Positions 24,729 to 37,299 of a stretch of DNA of 64,000 nt are shown here, in pieces. Under the pieces are notes generated by a model. The model was given only the letters and a program-made list of their open reading frames with translations, was not told where the DNA came from and ran no database searches. The position numbers and the translations under genes were made by a program. The DNA comes from Gnetum montanum (lineage: Eukaryota > Streptophyta > Gnetopsida > Gnetales > Gnetaceae): assembly GCA_015680685.1 (NCBI GenBank), contig MNCI01018161.1:579461-643460 (forward strand). Reading direction: 5' to 3'. The first letter of the stretch is position 1. Each line of letters opens with the position of its first letter.

Positions 24729-27650
24729 AAGAGGGGCCAATGAAATACAATTAATAAATTGAAGGTTGAAAAATTTTAACATTGTAACTTTCATCCTCTG
24801 AAACTTGAGTCTAAAATTTCATTGTAAAATGCGAATATTGTAATCCATAAGATGAAATTTCACATAATTTAACTTTTGGGGCTGAAAAAATGCCTTATTA
24901 GTGGTCATTGCCTTAACCCCTAGATGAAAAACATCATATTATGTTGATATTTTGGCTTGAGAGGATCAAAAATGCCTTTTGGATTCCAAAATTGGCATTT
25001 TCATGTGTTTTGTGAGGTGTAAAACATTTGCTATGCTAGAAGTAACTATGTCAAGCATTGGCAGGTAACATTACATATGCCCAACATGGCACTAACAACC
25101 CCTAGCATGGGTGTCAAACCCCAGTGTGGGTGTCATACCCCCAACATGGTTCCTAAAGGTCTAGCATTGCTCTTGGAAAGCCAGCATGGGTGGAGAAGTT
25201 AGCATAAATAAAATTCTCATTTACTATTTCTAGTAACTAGAATGCTTTTGATACCTTGGAGATATCAAAACTTACCATACATAAAAAAAATGTTGGATTT
25301 GGACACCTACCACACCTAAACATAATAGTAATCTATCAACAATTATGGAAAATTTTGCAATAAAATTTATTGTTGTAATGATGAAAAACGTCGGTCACTA
25401 GAAACACCGAACGAGAGTCCGTGTACATAGTTCTAACCCTGCATCCGTGCAAGGGCCGTGCTAGAGAAGACAAATCTGATGTGCCATGAATGGTCTTGTC
25501 AATCAGACAGGGACTTATTTGATCAATAAAACCTTTGTGATAATTGGATGGAAAAAGGATGATCCCAATGAGGAGATATAATTTCATTAATCCTGAAAGT
25601 AATTGAAATCTATGTAAACAATTTAAAGCAATTGCAAAATCTGTATAAATAGGATGCAAGAAATCAGATTTATAGAGAGTGCAATCCCAAGATCTAGGAT
25701 TTAACTTATGAACAAAATATGTTGGATACAATGATTATAGGTGGACTTCGATTTGGACGAAGCACATGCTAGCAGCAAGAAAGTTATTTAAAGATGAAAT
25801 AAGCAAAGGTCAATCTACCTTGTTCTAGCCAATCTGGGTGCAAGGAAGTTAGACCCGAGGCAGAATATCTGTTAACCGACTGTTTCTGATCAAGGGCTCT
25901 TGCCAATCACCTTTGATGTTCTCACGATCACTAATCCTCTTTTGCTCTCTTGCCAATCTTGAAAGAGAATTTTTTCCAACCCTTTGATCTTTTTCAACTA
26001 GAGCATTTATAAGGTTAGGGTTAGGAGAAAAACACAGTTTAGATGATGTGTGTCCTGAACTTATAAGATGTCATTAACTTGATGTGTTTGTGTTTGAAGC
26101 TTGCGGTGCCATGCTACATTACACTCTGAAGCGTAACACGTCATAAACCACTCTTGTTGGAGCTTTGGTGACCAAATTTTCTTTGATTATGCTGCAATAT
26201 GCTAGAGAGTGCATCATGACGTATGAACTTCTAATGCTTGTATTGTGCTATCTCTGTCATTACTTACATTACGGTGTGTCATGCAAGTTCACACTGCATA
26301 GCGTAATTCAGCGTAAAATAGCAAACTTGCAAAAACTTGAAGTGTTGTCGCCGCGCTTCCTTTGGTTCTGATCAATCCTTCTAGGGTTTATTACGCTACA
26401 CTGCATAATGTAGCGTAATAGGCCCCTTAACCGAAAAACTTACTGAAATGTGTGACATGCTGTAGATTGTTGCTTAAGCCTTGAGATTTTACTGGGTCAT
26501 TGAAGTCTCGAACTTTTACCATCTCTATTGTTGTGATGGATTGCATTTTGGCATTACGCTGCGTTATGCGACCTTATGCTATGTTGCGTAATGCAGGGTA
26601 ATATGCAAAAAGCTAAGATTCTTGAAACATAGAAAACTTGCAAAGTTTGGAGGCTTCCCGTCGTGCACCCCTTGTCTTGTTCTATCTTTTGAAGTTTACT
26701 TTTGTTGTGCTGCACAATGTGGCAGGTCAGACCGTTAATCAAAAAAAAAGAAACTTGCTGAGTTGCGCCTTGTCGCAAATCTTTGCCTGAGTCACCAGAT
26801 TTTGTTGAACCGTTGAGGCCTCAAAATTTTCATGGTGTTTCAATTGCCATGAAACCTATTAAATCCAAGCTTAAGAACCATGAAGGAATTCCATGAATTT
26901 TGAAGTTCCACATTGTGGCATTCAAGATCTTTGCAAACTTAGTGTAGAACAATACTTTTGGAGATTTTCCACCATGGAACGTATATCCATTGTAACCATT
27001 TTTTGACCCTCTAAGATTGTGTAAACTTTGGTAGCAATGCTGAACAACTTGGGCATCAAGACTCCCAATGTGGCTCTTGTTTCCATCCAAAACCCCCCAA
27101 AAATCTTAGCCCTTTAGACCAACAATGCTACAAATCCAGTGAGGAGTACAACAAGGTTTTATGATTTTGCAAGTTGTGGAGCATCTAGACCATGGAGCTA
27201 ACTATCGCATTGAAAGCTAATAACTTCAATAGTATCTAAACACTCATTCAAGTGAACCCTTTTCTTCTTCAAGCATCCTTTATATACATTTTTGAAATCT
27301 CTTTATTTTTATCATAATAAAGTTCATAGCTTCATTTGTTGTGCCAATGAGCATAGATTTATTTTTCATTTTGTGCATGATCCTTTTTACAATCTCTATG
27401 TTCCTAAGTAATCTACAAGATTATTCAAGACACCTTGGATCTTATTTTTCAAAGGCCCTTGGATGCCAAGGTTAAAGCTATTCCTCCTAGGATCTTTGGT
27501 TTTCTAGCAATAAAATTTTCTAGTCACTATAGGTATGTTAGGCCAATGAAAATAATTAGAGTGGATTGGATGAGTCTTTGAGGATATTCTAATATAAAAT
27601 AAGGTAAAATTGGATGCTATAATACTATTGACATGATGGATCATGCAAGT
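24729..27650 (+). repeat. LTR-like sequence E, split by solo LTR D
   Basis: The plus strand at 24729-24744 reads CAACAAAGAGGGGCCAA followed by TGAAA. This is identical to the polypurine tract and LTR start of the young element near 50.38 kb (minus strand), so it marks the start of an LTR of a related family. Downstream a CAGCATGGGTG-type word recurs at 25.08-25.2 kb. After the inserted solo LTR the sequence continues, and a TTTATATACAT box appears at 27279-27289, with AATAAA at 27320-27325. The right end is uncertain. Confidence 0.4.
25374..26842 (-). repeat. solo LTR D, an old relative of the young Tat-type element's LTR
   Basis: The left end TGTAATGATGAAAAACGTCG resembles the young LTR start TGTACCGCCTGAAATCGTCG (49077), and the right end ATTTTCATGGTGTTTCA resembles ATTTTATGGTGTTTCA (50376). 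Flanking pentamers ATTGT and ATTGC look like a target-site duplication with one change. A minus-strand TATA box (CCTTATAAATGC, 26003-26014) lies between a downstream part and an upstream array of GCGTAA/TTACGC words (26.1-26.65 kb), the same plan as the young LTR. No interior is attached, so it is a solo LTR inserted into sequence E. Confidence 0.75.
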
Positions 27651-27659
27651 AGCCCATAG

Positions 27660-28290
27660 TTAGGGTGTTTAGCTTAAGATAGACCAAAGAAATGCAAGTC
27701 ACTCCTCCCCAAATCAAGCGTATGCCTATTATGCCCTTGCATACCTTCATCAGAAGGAGTTCATGGGCACCAAGGATGATAAATGATTATTTTAAGTTAA
27801 ACTCCATATCCATAAAATGAATTTTTCTATGGTTATGCTATCTAGAAAATAAAAATGAACAATTTTACATGGTATCATGTAGTGAGATGGTATAAAATGG
27901 AGTAAATGGTAGAGAGAGAGAGAATGATGGATAGATAATTTGCATTTTGGTTACATTAGATTCTTGGTAAAAACTATGATTATGATAATTTGATACTAGT
28001 TCATTCCAAGTCTATACCAAGTCCATTCCATTTATAGTGATCTCACATTAGCATATTCCTTCTCTTAAATGATCAAAAAGTTCATAAGTACCCCAAAGAA
28101 CAATCATCACACTAAGAGAAGAAGGAAGTAGGTAAGACCTTAGTTATAGGAATGCCTTTAGGCATGGATAACACAATATTTTCAACCCCATAACTAGTTC
28201 TTATATCATAATATTAATTCTAAGGGGTGTGCCTTCAATTCCCATTCTTGTTTTTTTTTCTTCACAGGAACCACACCATGCAAAGACATG
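27660..28290 (-). repeat. family-B LTR, 3' LTR of relic B3
   Basis: Matches 19.46-20.12 kb in order and orientation, including CTCCCCAAATCAAGCG, a GGCATGGATAACACA block and GGAACCACACCATGCAAAG at 28266-28285. Ends are approximate. Confidence 0.6.
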
Positions 28291-29860
28291 CTTCCTTTTA
28301 CAATCAACAATATGAATGATGATATACTAGTGGAGTATCATACAAATTTAAAAGGAAATTTTAGAGAATAACACATAAAATCTCCTTGAGTTCACACCAT
28401 TTTTCATTCCCACTTGATTCTTTCTGATTTCCTTGGATAACAATATCATTAGTTACTATTAGTTGTAATGTAAAAGAACCTTCATGCTTCCAAGCATACC
28501 AATTTTTCATGGAACAAATGGAATGGATGGATTTTGTGAACTCACTATCTAATATCACTAGAAAATTAATATATTTTTAGTAGAGAAAAAAAACTAAGGA
28601 CAAAATTTGGCCTTTTATTTAATTAATCATAATATTGATAGCTACCTTGAAAAACTTTCCAAAATATTCAATAGCAATGAATAAAATCAAAGATTTCTAA
28701 TGAGCTAGAAAAACTTTGGTGCTAGATATCTTTAATTATTATCTTTCATTCATTATAGAGAAGTCACCTCATCTGTGACTAACTTGCGAGTCGTATCCCA
28801 TGGAGGAATAGTTCAAAAGTCAAAGAATCATCAAGACAATAAATGGTCAAAATCAAATCCAAAAAAGTTCCACACTTATACTTATCACTCATAAGTAACA
28901 TTATGAACCTTTATCCTAAATTCTAATTACAAGTTCAAGAATAAATATTTATAATTAAATCAGATTAAATTCAAAGTTACAAGCATATATGATGATGAGA
29001 ATTACAAGGGAGACTTCACCTAAATTATGATTTTGCCTTATTGTTTGGACAATATAGCAACATCAATAACCCAACACTAGACTTTAATGATTTATGGCTA
29101 CCACAAGCTTTCAACAAATTCTCACTTAATAATTCCTCAAAGGAATTATACTTCAACTTGACATGGTTTTTGCATGGGAATCAATTCTATACTTTCTCTT
29201 TTTATGTATACATATTTCTCTCTCTCTCTCTCTCTCTCTATCTCTTTCGTTTGTATTTATACTCTAAGGATATCTAAAGTGAAATATGTAATAATCAATC
29301 CTTATCATAGGCATCAATGTCAGTCAATATCTACTTTGTCAATTTCCATTGTAGCCTTGATCTTCCATGATCATCATCGCAAGTTGCTTGTCTCTGTTTT
29401 GATTGATATCTAGATTTGCTCCTTCTAGTCAATCCATTATATCAATCCTTTTCACTATCACTATCTAGAACTATAACTCTTGTATTGATCTTTCTCACAA
29501 CCTCAATTTCAATCGATATTATCTTTATCAATCTTTATCAAAACTTTGATTACCTACAATAGCCAAAATAAACGTCATTAGTTCATATCACATTAGGTAG
29601 CAAAAATAAATGATTTTTGATATGTTAAATGATAAAAAAAGTGAATTAATATATCCATTACTATTTACATAAAACATTCTATAAGGTTGAACAATTTCTA
29701 AGAAGACTAGATGAAATTAATAAAGAAGAAAAGATGAGAAAATATATAAACAAAAGAAAAGAAAAAATATATATAATAAATAATAAAATATTAAGAAAAG
29801 GGAAAACATAGAAAGAATGTAATAAATAGAAAAGGTGAAAAAGTGGTTATCCTTATCAAC
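28291..29860. other. AT-rich spacer between LTR and integrase relic
   Basis: Longer than the equivalent 3' untranslated part of the other B elements (0.5-0.75 kb), so something has probably inserted, but I cannot name it. It contains a (TC)n tract at 29217-29239. Confidence 0.35.
29217..29239. repeat. (TC)n microsatellite
   Basis: Uninterrupted TC dinucleotides. Confidence 0.95.
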
Positions 29861-29869
29861 ATGATAGAT

Positions 29870-30990
29870 GGATTGCCATCTCCCCCATGACTATGTTGAG
29901 GGGAGGAGATCAGAAAAATAGAGCATATTTATTCCTTCCCAGAGATGTTAATGTTGTTGGTTACTTGAATTTCCAAGAATGACTTAAATTGCTATATGTT
30001 ATCTAACATATATTTTTGAGGGCTAGATGACTGAAAAATAGTCATTCCCCTAGAAGGAAAAGTGAAATGGATGATGTAAGGTCCTTCTCATAATGTTTGG
30101 AACTAAGTGTGTTGTGGCACATTCATGGGATTCTAGTAAAGAACCTTAGTATTAGGTTGAAATGTAACTTTTCTTATCCATGCATCATGATGTTTCTTAT
30201 GATATGTCTTATGTACTTCGTTCATCATCTAGACTATTCATTGGTTTTCATCTAGCACATTAACTATATTTTTGGGCAATATTAATGTCTAATTCAAGCT
30301 CAGAAGCTATTGTGAGCATATGGAGTTCAACTTGAATTAGAAGTTTTGGTATCTTTCTATACATTAACTCATATAGAGAGTAGCCTATATGAAGCTTTTA
30401 AGTTAAATGATATGCCCAAAGAACATCATTAAGTTTGGTACTCTAGTCTTTCCTATGTCTACTAATAATTCATGTTAGAATTTTAGTAATCTCTTTACTA
30501 GTAACTTCAACTTGATTGTTAGCTTGGGGATGATAGGGCATTGTGAGTTTATGTTTCACTCCCAAGAATTGCATCAATTTCAAAAAAGTAGATCCTACAA
30601 AATTTGTTACATTATTTAAAATTAGTTTTCTAGGAACACCAAATCAATTTACAACCTGATGTCTTATAAACTGAGTTGATGTGGTAGATGTACATTCTAA
30701 AATGGCTATAGCTTTAGCCCACTTGTTGTAGCATTTAATAGAAACTATATTGTATTCCTTCCTATTTAACATGGGAGTGATTGATTCCATAAAGTTAATT
30801 TTCCAAAGGTCAAAAAATTTCCACTATTGTAGTCCTTCCATTTGTATAGTTATTCCATCTCATTAACATCATTTTCATGAATGGGAGAAATGATGAGTAT
30901 CTTTAAATATTTTTAGTCAAAAGTATCCTAACATAAGGATCTTTGTATCTATCCTTCTATTGGCACATTTTTTCCATTTCATGAAACACA
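29870..30990 (-). pseudogene. integrase relic of element B3
   Basis: Parallel, block by block, to the integrase relic at 20.65-21.9 kb on the same strand. Shared blocks are the pol end near 29.87 kb (GACTATGTTGAGG), the YSLYELMY-like stretch near 30.37 kb, and an asparagine/isoleucine-rich stretch near 30.75 kb. All frames are broken. The left half of the pol gene resumes only at 34.15 kb, so about 3.1 kb of foreign sequence separates the two parts. Confidence 0.55.
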
Positions 30991-31504
30991 GTTAAGAAGT
31001 ATCATGAATCCAGAATTTGAAGAATCATTTTTTGAGAATCGGGACTATGATTTTACTGGCTTTGTGACAGCCTCCATGGAGCCATATTTCTAATGAATAG
31101 ATAACATTATTGGAAGTAGCCCTGTAATAATATAATAGGAAAACAATTGTAGTCTTACAAGGATAAGGGAGAGATCCTCAATCAAATATATGATGATGAC
31201 GACGAAAACCACTGAAACAGGAACAACTAGCAGAATCAGTGCGGCCAACTAAATGGGAAAAAATGGCAAAAATGGCATTGTAGAACAAGAGGAGAATCAA
31301 AATGACAAAGATAGTGTTCTTTCAATGGATAGTAGGGCAACAACAAAAATTCTTCGCATTAGTTGAGTTAGTTAGAGGAATGGGGTTAAGGATGCAAACA
31401 CTGGAGAAAAGAAACAACCATCGTTGAATAGGTCAAATGTTTTCATTAGAGTAACACGATTGACATAATCATATTTGTAATAAAATTTCATCGCCATCAT
31501 CCCT

Positions 31505-32320
31505 GCTATAAAAACCACCGAATTTTCAACACCACTACTCACTTGAGCAAGCCACCATCAAAAGATTAAAAAGATACAACAATGAAGACCATAGTAGCTC
31601 TGTTTTCAACAGTGGCAGCGTTGTTGATAACTACCAAAGCAACGAATGAGGATCCTTTGCAAGGTTTATGCATTGTAGAAAATGCAAACGTCAAGGGCAT
31701 ATTCATAAATGGAGTTTCGTGCCTCAATTCCAATACTGCCACCATTGAGAATTTCAAAACATCTACACTTCCAAAGCCTAGAATGCCCAATGCAACATTT
31801 GGATTCACGATGACATTGACAAAGGTCATGAATCTACCCCGGGTCTCAGTCTGGCGTAGCAAAGTGATGACCAGGCACGTGGTATATGGATACCTCAGTT
31901 GGAAAAGCAGCAGCAACAGTAGTAGTCACTCAAGAAACCATGGAATCCACTTGGAAATCCAGCCTATGGTGCCGAGAGGGTTTTGACAAGAAATCTACAT
32001 GATGCGGGCATTTTGCCAGACAAACCAGCAGTGCTTGTCATTCTCGACTGACGGCACGATCCTCTTCCTACATCAACGTTGCGAGCTGACAAAGTTCAAG
32101 ATTGGTACAACAACCGAAAAAATGTTGCAGGCAGCACCAGAGGCAAGAGCTCGAGAAATCTTGCAAAATGAGCTCCATGGCCAGCCATTTATGCTAAGGT
32201 TAGGGTTGATCCATTTTTTGGCGTGCAACCTCGTGAGGATGTGCTTGCTAAGAAGGAGCTGAAGCTAAAGTTGCCAAAACTTTTGCCAAAGAAAACCCTC
32301 ATCAGGTCAATGACCGCATC
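31505..32320 (+). pseudogene. germin-like protein pseudogene
   Basis: A promoter remnant (CTATAAAAACC near 31508) precedes an ATG at 31582. The first 100 codons give a signal peptide-like MKTIVALFSTVAALLITTKA, then NEDPLQGLCIVENAN and INGVSCLN, the germin box A region with its two conserved cysteines (family consensus DPLQDFCVAD and VNGFxCK). Near 32.2 kb a different frame gives FFGVQPREDVLAKKELKL, resembling the germin C-terminus (FGSxPxIxxDVLAKAF). The central cupin strand with the H-x-H manganese ligands is not readable between them, so the metal site and activity are lost through frameshifts or replacement. Functional germin-like proteins are secreted cell-wall proteins of about 220 residues. 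Confidence 0.75.
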
Positions 32321-32614
32321 ATATTCTTTGCTACTATTTTGAAGACAAAAAAAGACTACCGTTAGCAAACTCATCTGAGGAATGAGATGCAGGAAACAAA
32401 ACTACAGATTTCTGTGGCAAATATTGCAGACCTCTTTCCGATTCTTGACAAAGTTGTCCAATATTCTTTTCATTTTTTTTGATGGGAGCAACTGCTACAA
32501 TGAAATATAGGCAACCCTCTTTACAGTTTTTGTTGTGCTGCAAGATCACACATGGTTCGGAATGTTGATTAATTTGATGGTTTTACCACTTATTTATACA
32601 AACGGCGTAAACAT

Positions 32615-33772
32615 CAAGTTAGGGGCCAATGATATAACTCCCCAATAGATCCCAATAACTCTATAATATATATATATATAACAAGTGAATTTTGTATTTT
32701 TTATAGTGATAATAACTTCTTCTAGAAGTTATAACCTCCTATGGTAGTTATAACTAATTCTCTATAATGTTGTAACTTTTTGTGGAAATTATAACTTCCT
32801 AGACTTAATCCCATGATGTTTGTAACCACTACAAAGGCCACTTGGCAACTGAATGAGCCACTTGGCAACTAAATGGAACACTTGTGACCCATAGCTTTTT
32901 ATCTCCATGATGGTTATAACCACCCAAAATAGTTACAACTTCCTAACTTTTTGGGCAAGTAATGTCTCCTAACTTGTTGGGCAAGTAAATAACTTCCTTA
33001 CTTGGGAGAGAAGCTAGCTAAGATATTTTAGAATCTAACTACCTTCTGAAACCTATAAAAAGGCTTCAGGGGTTAGAAGAAAATGCGGATCACACTTGGG
33101 ATCACACACTAGAGGATATTGGGGACTACTAGCTCTCACTTGGAGACACACTTTGGAGCTCTGAAAGAGCATTTGTAAAGAAGACATTGTGAAAGATTGC
33201 TTGTAAGATGACTTACTAAAGAAAAAATTTCAGCCTTTTTGTCATAGTCCTGTGAGTTATGCTTATTATTTTTATTTTGTTTAAATTGTTTAGGTAGTGG
33301 TTTAGATAGTATCATGCTTGGCAAGTAATTTTGGGATTTTTAGATTGCTCTTATTGTTCTTGTTGCATAATAGAGATTTATATTAAAATTTTTCAATAGA
33401 AGTGCTTGTGTTTGAAAGCCTTAAGAGAATTTTAGTAGTAAATTTTATTATGTGCAATGTATAAGAACCGCTATTGGGATTGTTGTAAGAGAGCCTCTTC
33501 TTGTAGTCAAGTCATTGAACGATTCAATAGTCAAGAGGGTTCAGAAAATCTTTGGTATTTTGATAGGACCAGAATAGCTTCTTTTATCTTTAAAGTGAAT
33601 CTTCNTTTGAGATCTTTACACAAATCTGCTTTCTTTTTCTCTTATCTCTAATTTCCATTGAATCTCACTCTATTTCTAGTTTTCTTGTGGAACTTTTTCT
33701 TTCTCTGGGGAAAATTAGAAGTAGATTCATAGATTTGTGCTTAAATGTTTTTACAAAATTTTATTTGTTACA
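32615..33772 (+). repeat. LTR of a Copia-like retrotransposon (approximate ends)
   Basis: A plus-strand TATA box (TATAAAAA, 33054-33061) is preceded by repeated GTTATAAC-like palindromes (32.73-32.95 kb). After an ATTTGTTACA end, TAGGTATTATAAGAACC at 33775-33791 resembles the initiator-Met primer site TGGTATCAGAGCC with several changes. One ambiguous base (n) is at 33605. No coding part is attached, so it may be a solo LTR. Left end inferred. Confidence 0.45.
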
Positions 33773-34149
33773 AGTAGGTATTATAAGAACCGCGTAGACT
33801 AGGCAATTGAATAAAATAGAAACTCTCAACAACTCACAGTACTTGACAAAGTTGGCTGAATCTCTTTAAGATTAGCCATTTGTAGTTTACACACAACGTA
33901 ATCATTTCATTTTTCAAAACTGCATACCGCAACACCACACACACATACTCACATTAACTATTGAGTTTATTTGGAGGTATCTGGGCCTTGGTGTTGCCAG
34001 AGACCAACAAGCACCTAAATCTTGTTCAAGGATACTCGTTGGCAGTCGTGTCCCAAATGGTCACCAACACCTTCTTCCAACATTGTGGCCCCTACAAAAA
34101 TCTTCATGATCATCTTGAAGGATTCACAATTGATTTGCATTAGGCATAC
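33773..34149. other. unassigned spacer
   Basis: It contains a 60-codon plus-strand frame (33961-34143; FGGIWALVLPETNKHLNLVQ) that reads like coding sequence but matches nothing I recognise. Confidence 0.3.
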
Positions 34150-36500
34150 ACTATAGAATTGGGCCATCAACACAAACCTTATAAAGGTTTCCTTGGATCT
34201 CTATGTAATGCTTGACTTTATGAAGAAACTATCATTTCTTCTTATTATACCATTCTTCTACAGTCTCCTTTGTGAGAAGATAGGAGAGAAACTCATCATA
34301 CTAATTGGTAATCCTTGGATATTGAACTTTGATGAACTTACCAAAGAGGAGTTCATTTTGAAATTGATTAGATAAGGATTCCTCATCTTCCTTTCTATCC
34401 CATCTTAACCAAGACAAATGATTAGCAACTATGTTCTTAGTTCTTTCTCTATCGACCATGGTAAGTTCAAATTCCTATAAAATCACCAACCACCATATGA
34501 CGCAAGGACTAGCCATAAGCTCATTCATTAGGAAATACATTATACTATGATCAGTGTACACATAAATTTGGTATCCAAGCATGTACTGCTTGAATTTTTT
34601 CAAGCCATATGCCATTTCAATGAGTTCTTTCTTAGTGATGATGTAGTTAAGTTGTGCATCCAGAATACTTTTGCTTGCATAGTGGATATAGTATTGTTTC
34701 TAATCATCTATTTTTGTAAGCGCAACTTCCAACGTGTAGTTAGATACATCTATCATGATATGAAATGGCCTAAATCAATCTATCGCATGTAGAAATCAAG
34801 TTTCTACAATTTTTTACTTTAATTATTGGAATAATTGTTCACATTTATTGGTCCTTTTGAAGGATACATATTTTTATATAACTATTACTAGTGGTTTGGT
34901 AATTTTAGATAAATTCTCTATGGAGCACTTATAGTAACCATTATGGCTAAGAAATGACCTCATATCTTTTACAGTTTGAGGTTTCATGGTGATTCCTTGG
35001 ATGATTCTTAATTTTTTTGGATCCATCTCAATCCATTTTCTTTAAATTTAGTGCCCCAAGATAATGTGTTATGGGACCATTACATGGATTGTCTACCAAT
35101 TAATCCATAAGTTCATCTTCACATAGCATTTGAGCACTTGCCCTTAATGGTCCAATGCTTGTTCAAAGTTAGTACCATAGGTGGAAACATCATCCATGAA
35201 AAATTCCATACCATTACAAATTTGTTACTAAAACATTCTTAGTACCAAGTGTTGAAATGTCACAAGAGCATTATAAAGGCCAAAGGACATCTTCTTATAT
35301 GCAAAATTTCCCTAGGGACTTGTGAATGTTGTCTTGGCCTAGTCTTCTATTGCAATTTGAATGTGGTTATAACCATGATAGCCATCCAAAAAACTATAGT
35401 AATTGTGTCCTACAATTATATCTAGTACCTAGTTCATAAATTCTAATGAAAAATTATTTTTGAATGTAATCATATTTAATAGCCTGAAGTCTATACAAAC
35501 TCTCCATTTTTCTTATTTCTTTGGTACAATCACAAGTGGACTCACCCACTTATTGTCCACTACAAAATACCTGAATCATGTCTTAAGAAGTTGTTCAACT
35601 TCATCTTTAATAATTTTCTTAATCCATGGATTTAATCTCCTTTGTGGCTACCTCCTTGGCTTGATGGAAGAGTCTATATTAATTTGGCACTAGCATGTTT
35701 ATAAATCTATCTTAGTTAGCTCATGATATGACTAGGGAAAAGCTATTGGCCATTTTTTATAACTTATAGTAGCTTTCGTTTTTGTTCTTTAGTGAGAATG
35801 GCATTGATAATTACTAGCTTGTCATTATTAACAAAACATATTCTAATGTTGTCAATAAAGTCTTTAGATCTAAGGGCTCTTGCTTAAAATGATTTAAGAT
35901 TTCCAACTCTGCCCAATCTATTTCTATGTTTTCTTGAGAGAGTTGGTTATGAATCTACTCCATTTCATCCATGTTATCAACATAAGTACTTGTGATAAGC
36001 TCCACTAGTTCAATCCATATTGTCAAATTAGATTTATCATCTATTTTCAACCACTAGATACCTTTCTATTTTGTGGTTTCTACATATAGAAACCTTTGAA
36101 TATTTGATTTCTCAACAACCAAAAAATGGCAATTATATTCAGCTAAGCCCTTCTGATGATAATATGGAAGTCCTACTTACAGTTATCCATGTGGATTACT
36201 AAGATATTTACTAGATATGACCAACCAAAATGGTGTTCATAATGTCCTTCACCAATCCTAATGGAATAGGGAGGATTAATCTAAAATATTTAACCTAATA
36301 CTACACTTCTTGAGTAGAGGTAGGTTTCAATTCTTGTATATCTCTTAATAATTTAATGTTAACCTAGAACCCAAGTCTAGTAGAGACTTACATGAATCAT
36401 TTTCCAAAATCTATAAATAGATTAGGAGACTCCTAGGATCAAATGGTTTCCTGGGAAGGTCTCCTAACTTGATTAAATCTACTACTGCATGAGTTAACAT
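34150..36500 (-). pseudogene. reverse transcriptase and RNase H relic of element B3
   Basis: Around 35.2 kb the minus strand spells NGMEFFMDDVSTYG, the catalytic FMDD box as found in Athila-type Ty3/gypsy reverse transcriptases. Near 34.95 kb follows MRSFLSHNGYYKCSIENLSK and KITKPL, the conserved RT thumb/connection. RNase H is read near 34.5-34.7 kb with YIHYASKSILDAQLNYIITK and the aspartate motif VYTDHSIMYFL. Several stops and frameshifts. The integrase part of the same pol is probably at 29.87-30.99 kb. 35.7-36.5 kb is more degraded and should hold the N-terminal part of RT and the protease. Confidence 0.75.
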
Positions 36501-37299
36501 GATAGTATGTACCTTTGAGAACTTTTAATTTGAATATGACTCAATAGTAATTTTGGAAGTAGTTGATGCAAAGTTATTAGCCATAGATGTTTACAAGGAT
36601 TTTGGTTTTTTTTTTATCTAAATAATGTTAGTTTGTGAGGCTTATTCTTAGGATCACTTGAATGCTCATCTAAATGTAAGTTCACTTCCCTCATTAAATT
36701 TTCTTATTAAGGCTACACCATCATACATAGATGGTGTAGGTAACAAGGAAGTAGTATTAGAGAGTGTAGGGTGAATTGATGGCTACAAAGAAGAATTAGT
36801 GAAAGGATATTCAATTCATAGAGCAGGTGTTCTATGATATTTTAAGGGATAGTAATGATGAGAAAAAGGAGTATGACTTCTAGAGTCATGAAGAGATAAA
36901 GGTTGCTAGACATAATATCCATACAGATATGGCTACTCGTAAGAATATTACTATCATGGTTGTGGCATCCACCATGACTATGGATTTTCCATTGTTGATG
37001 TTGCTCCTAAGGTTAAGGTGATGCTCCACTTGGGTAATATGGTGGTGAGTAGAACTCTAGGAAATAATTACTTTTAAGATAAGAAAATCTTCTAGGTGGT
37101 TTACCTTTTTCCAATTTTGGATTTAACATATATCCCCTAGATTCTTTCAAATGTCATGCTATAAGATAACATTCCTTGGGATGTTCATATTGATAAATGT
37201 CACATCTTTCATCATCTATTTTTGAATCTACAACCTCATTAACTACTACAACCTTAACTTTTTGCTGATAATACTCCCTACCAATATCTTTCCTCCTTC

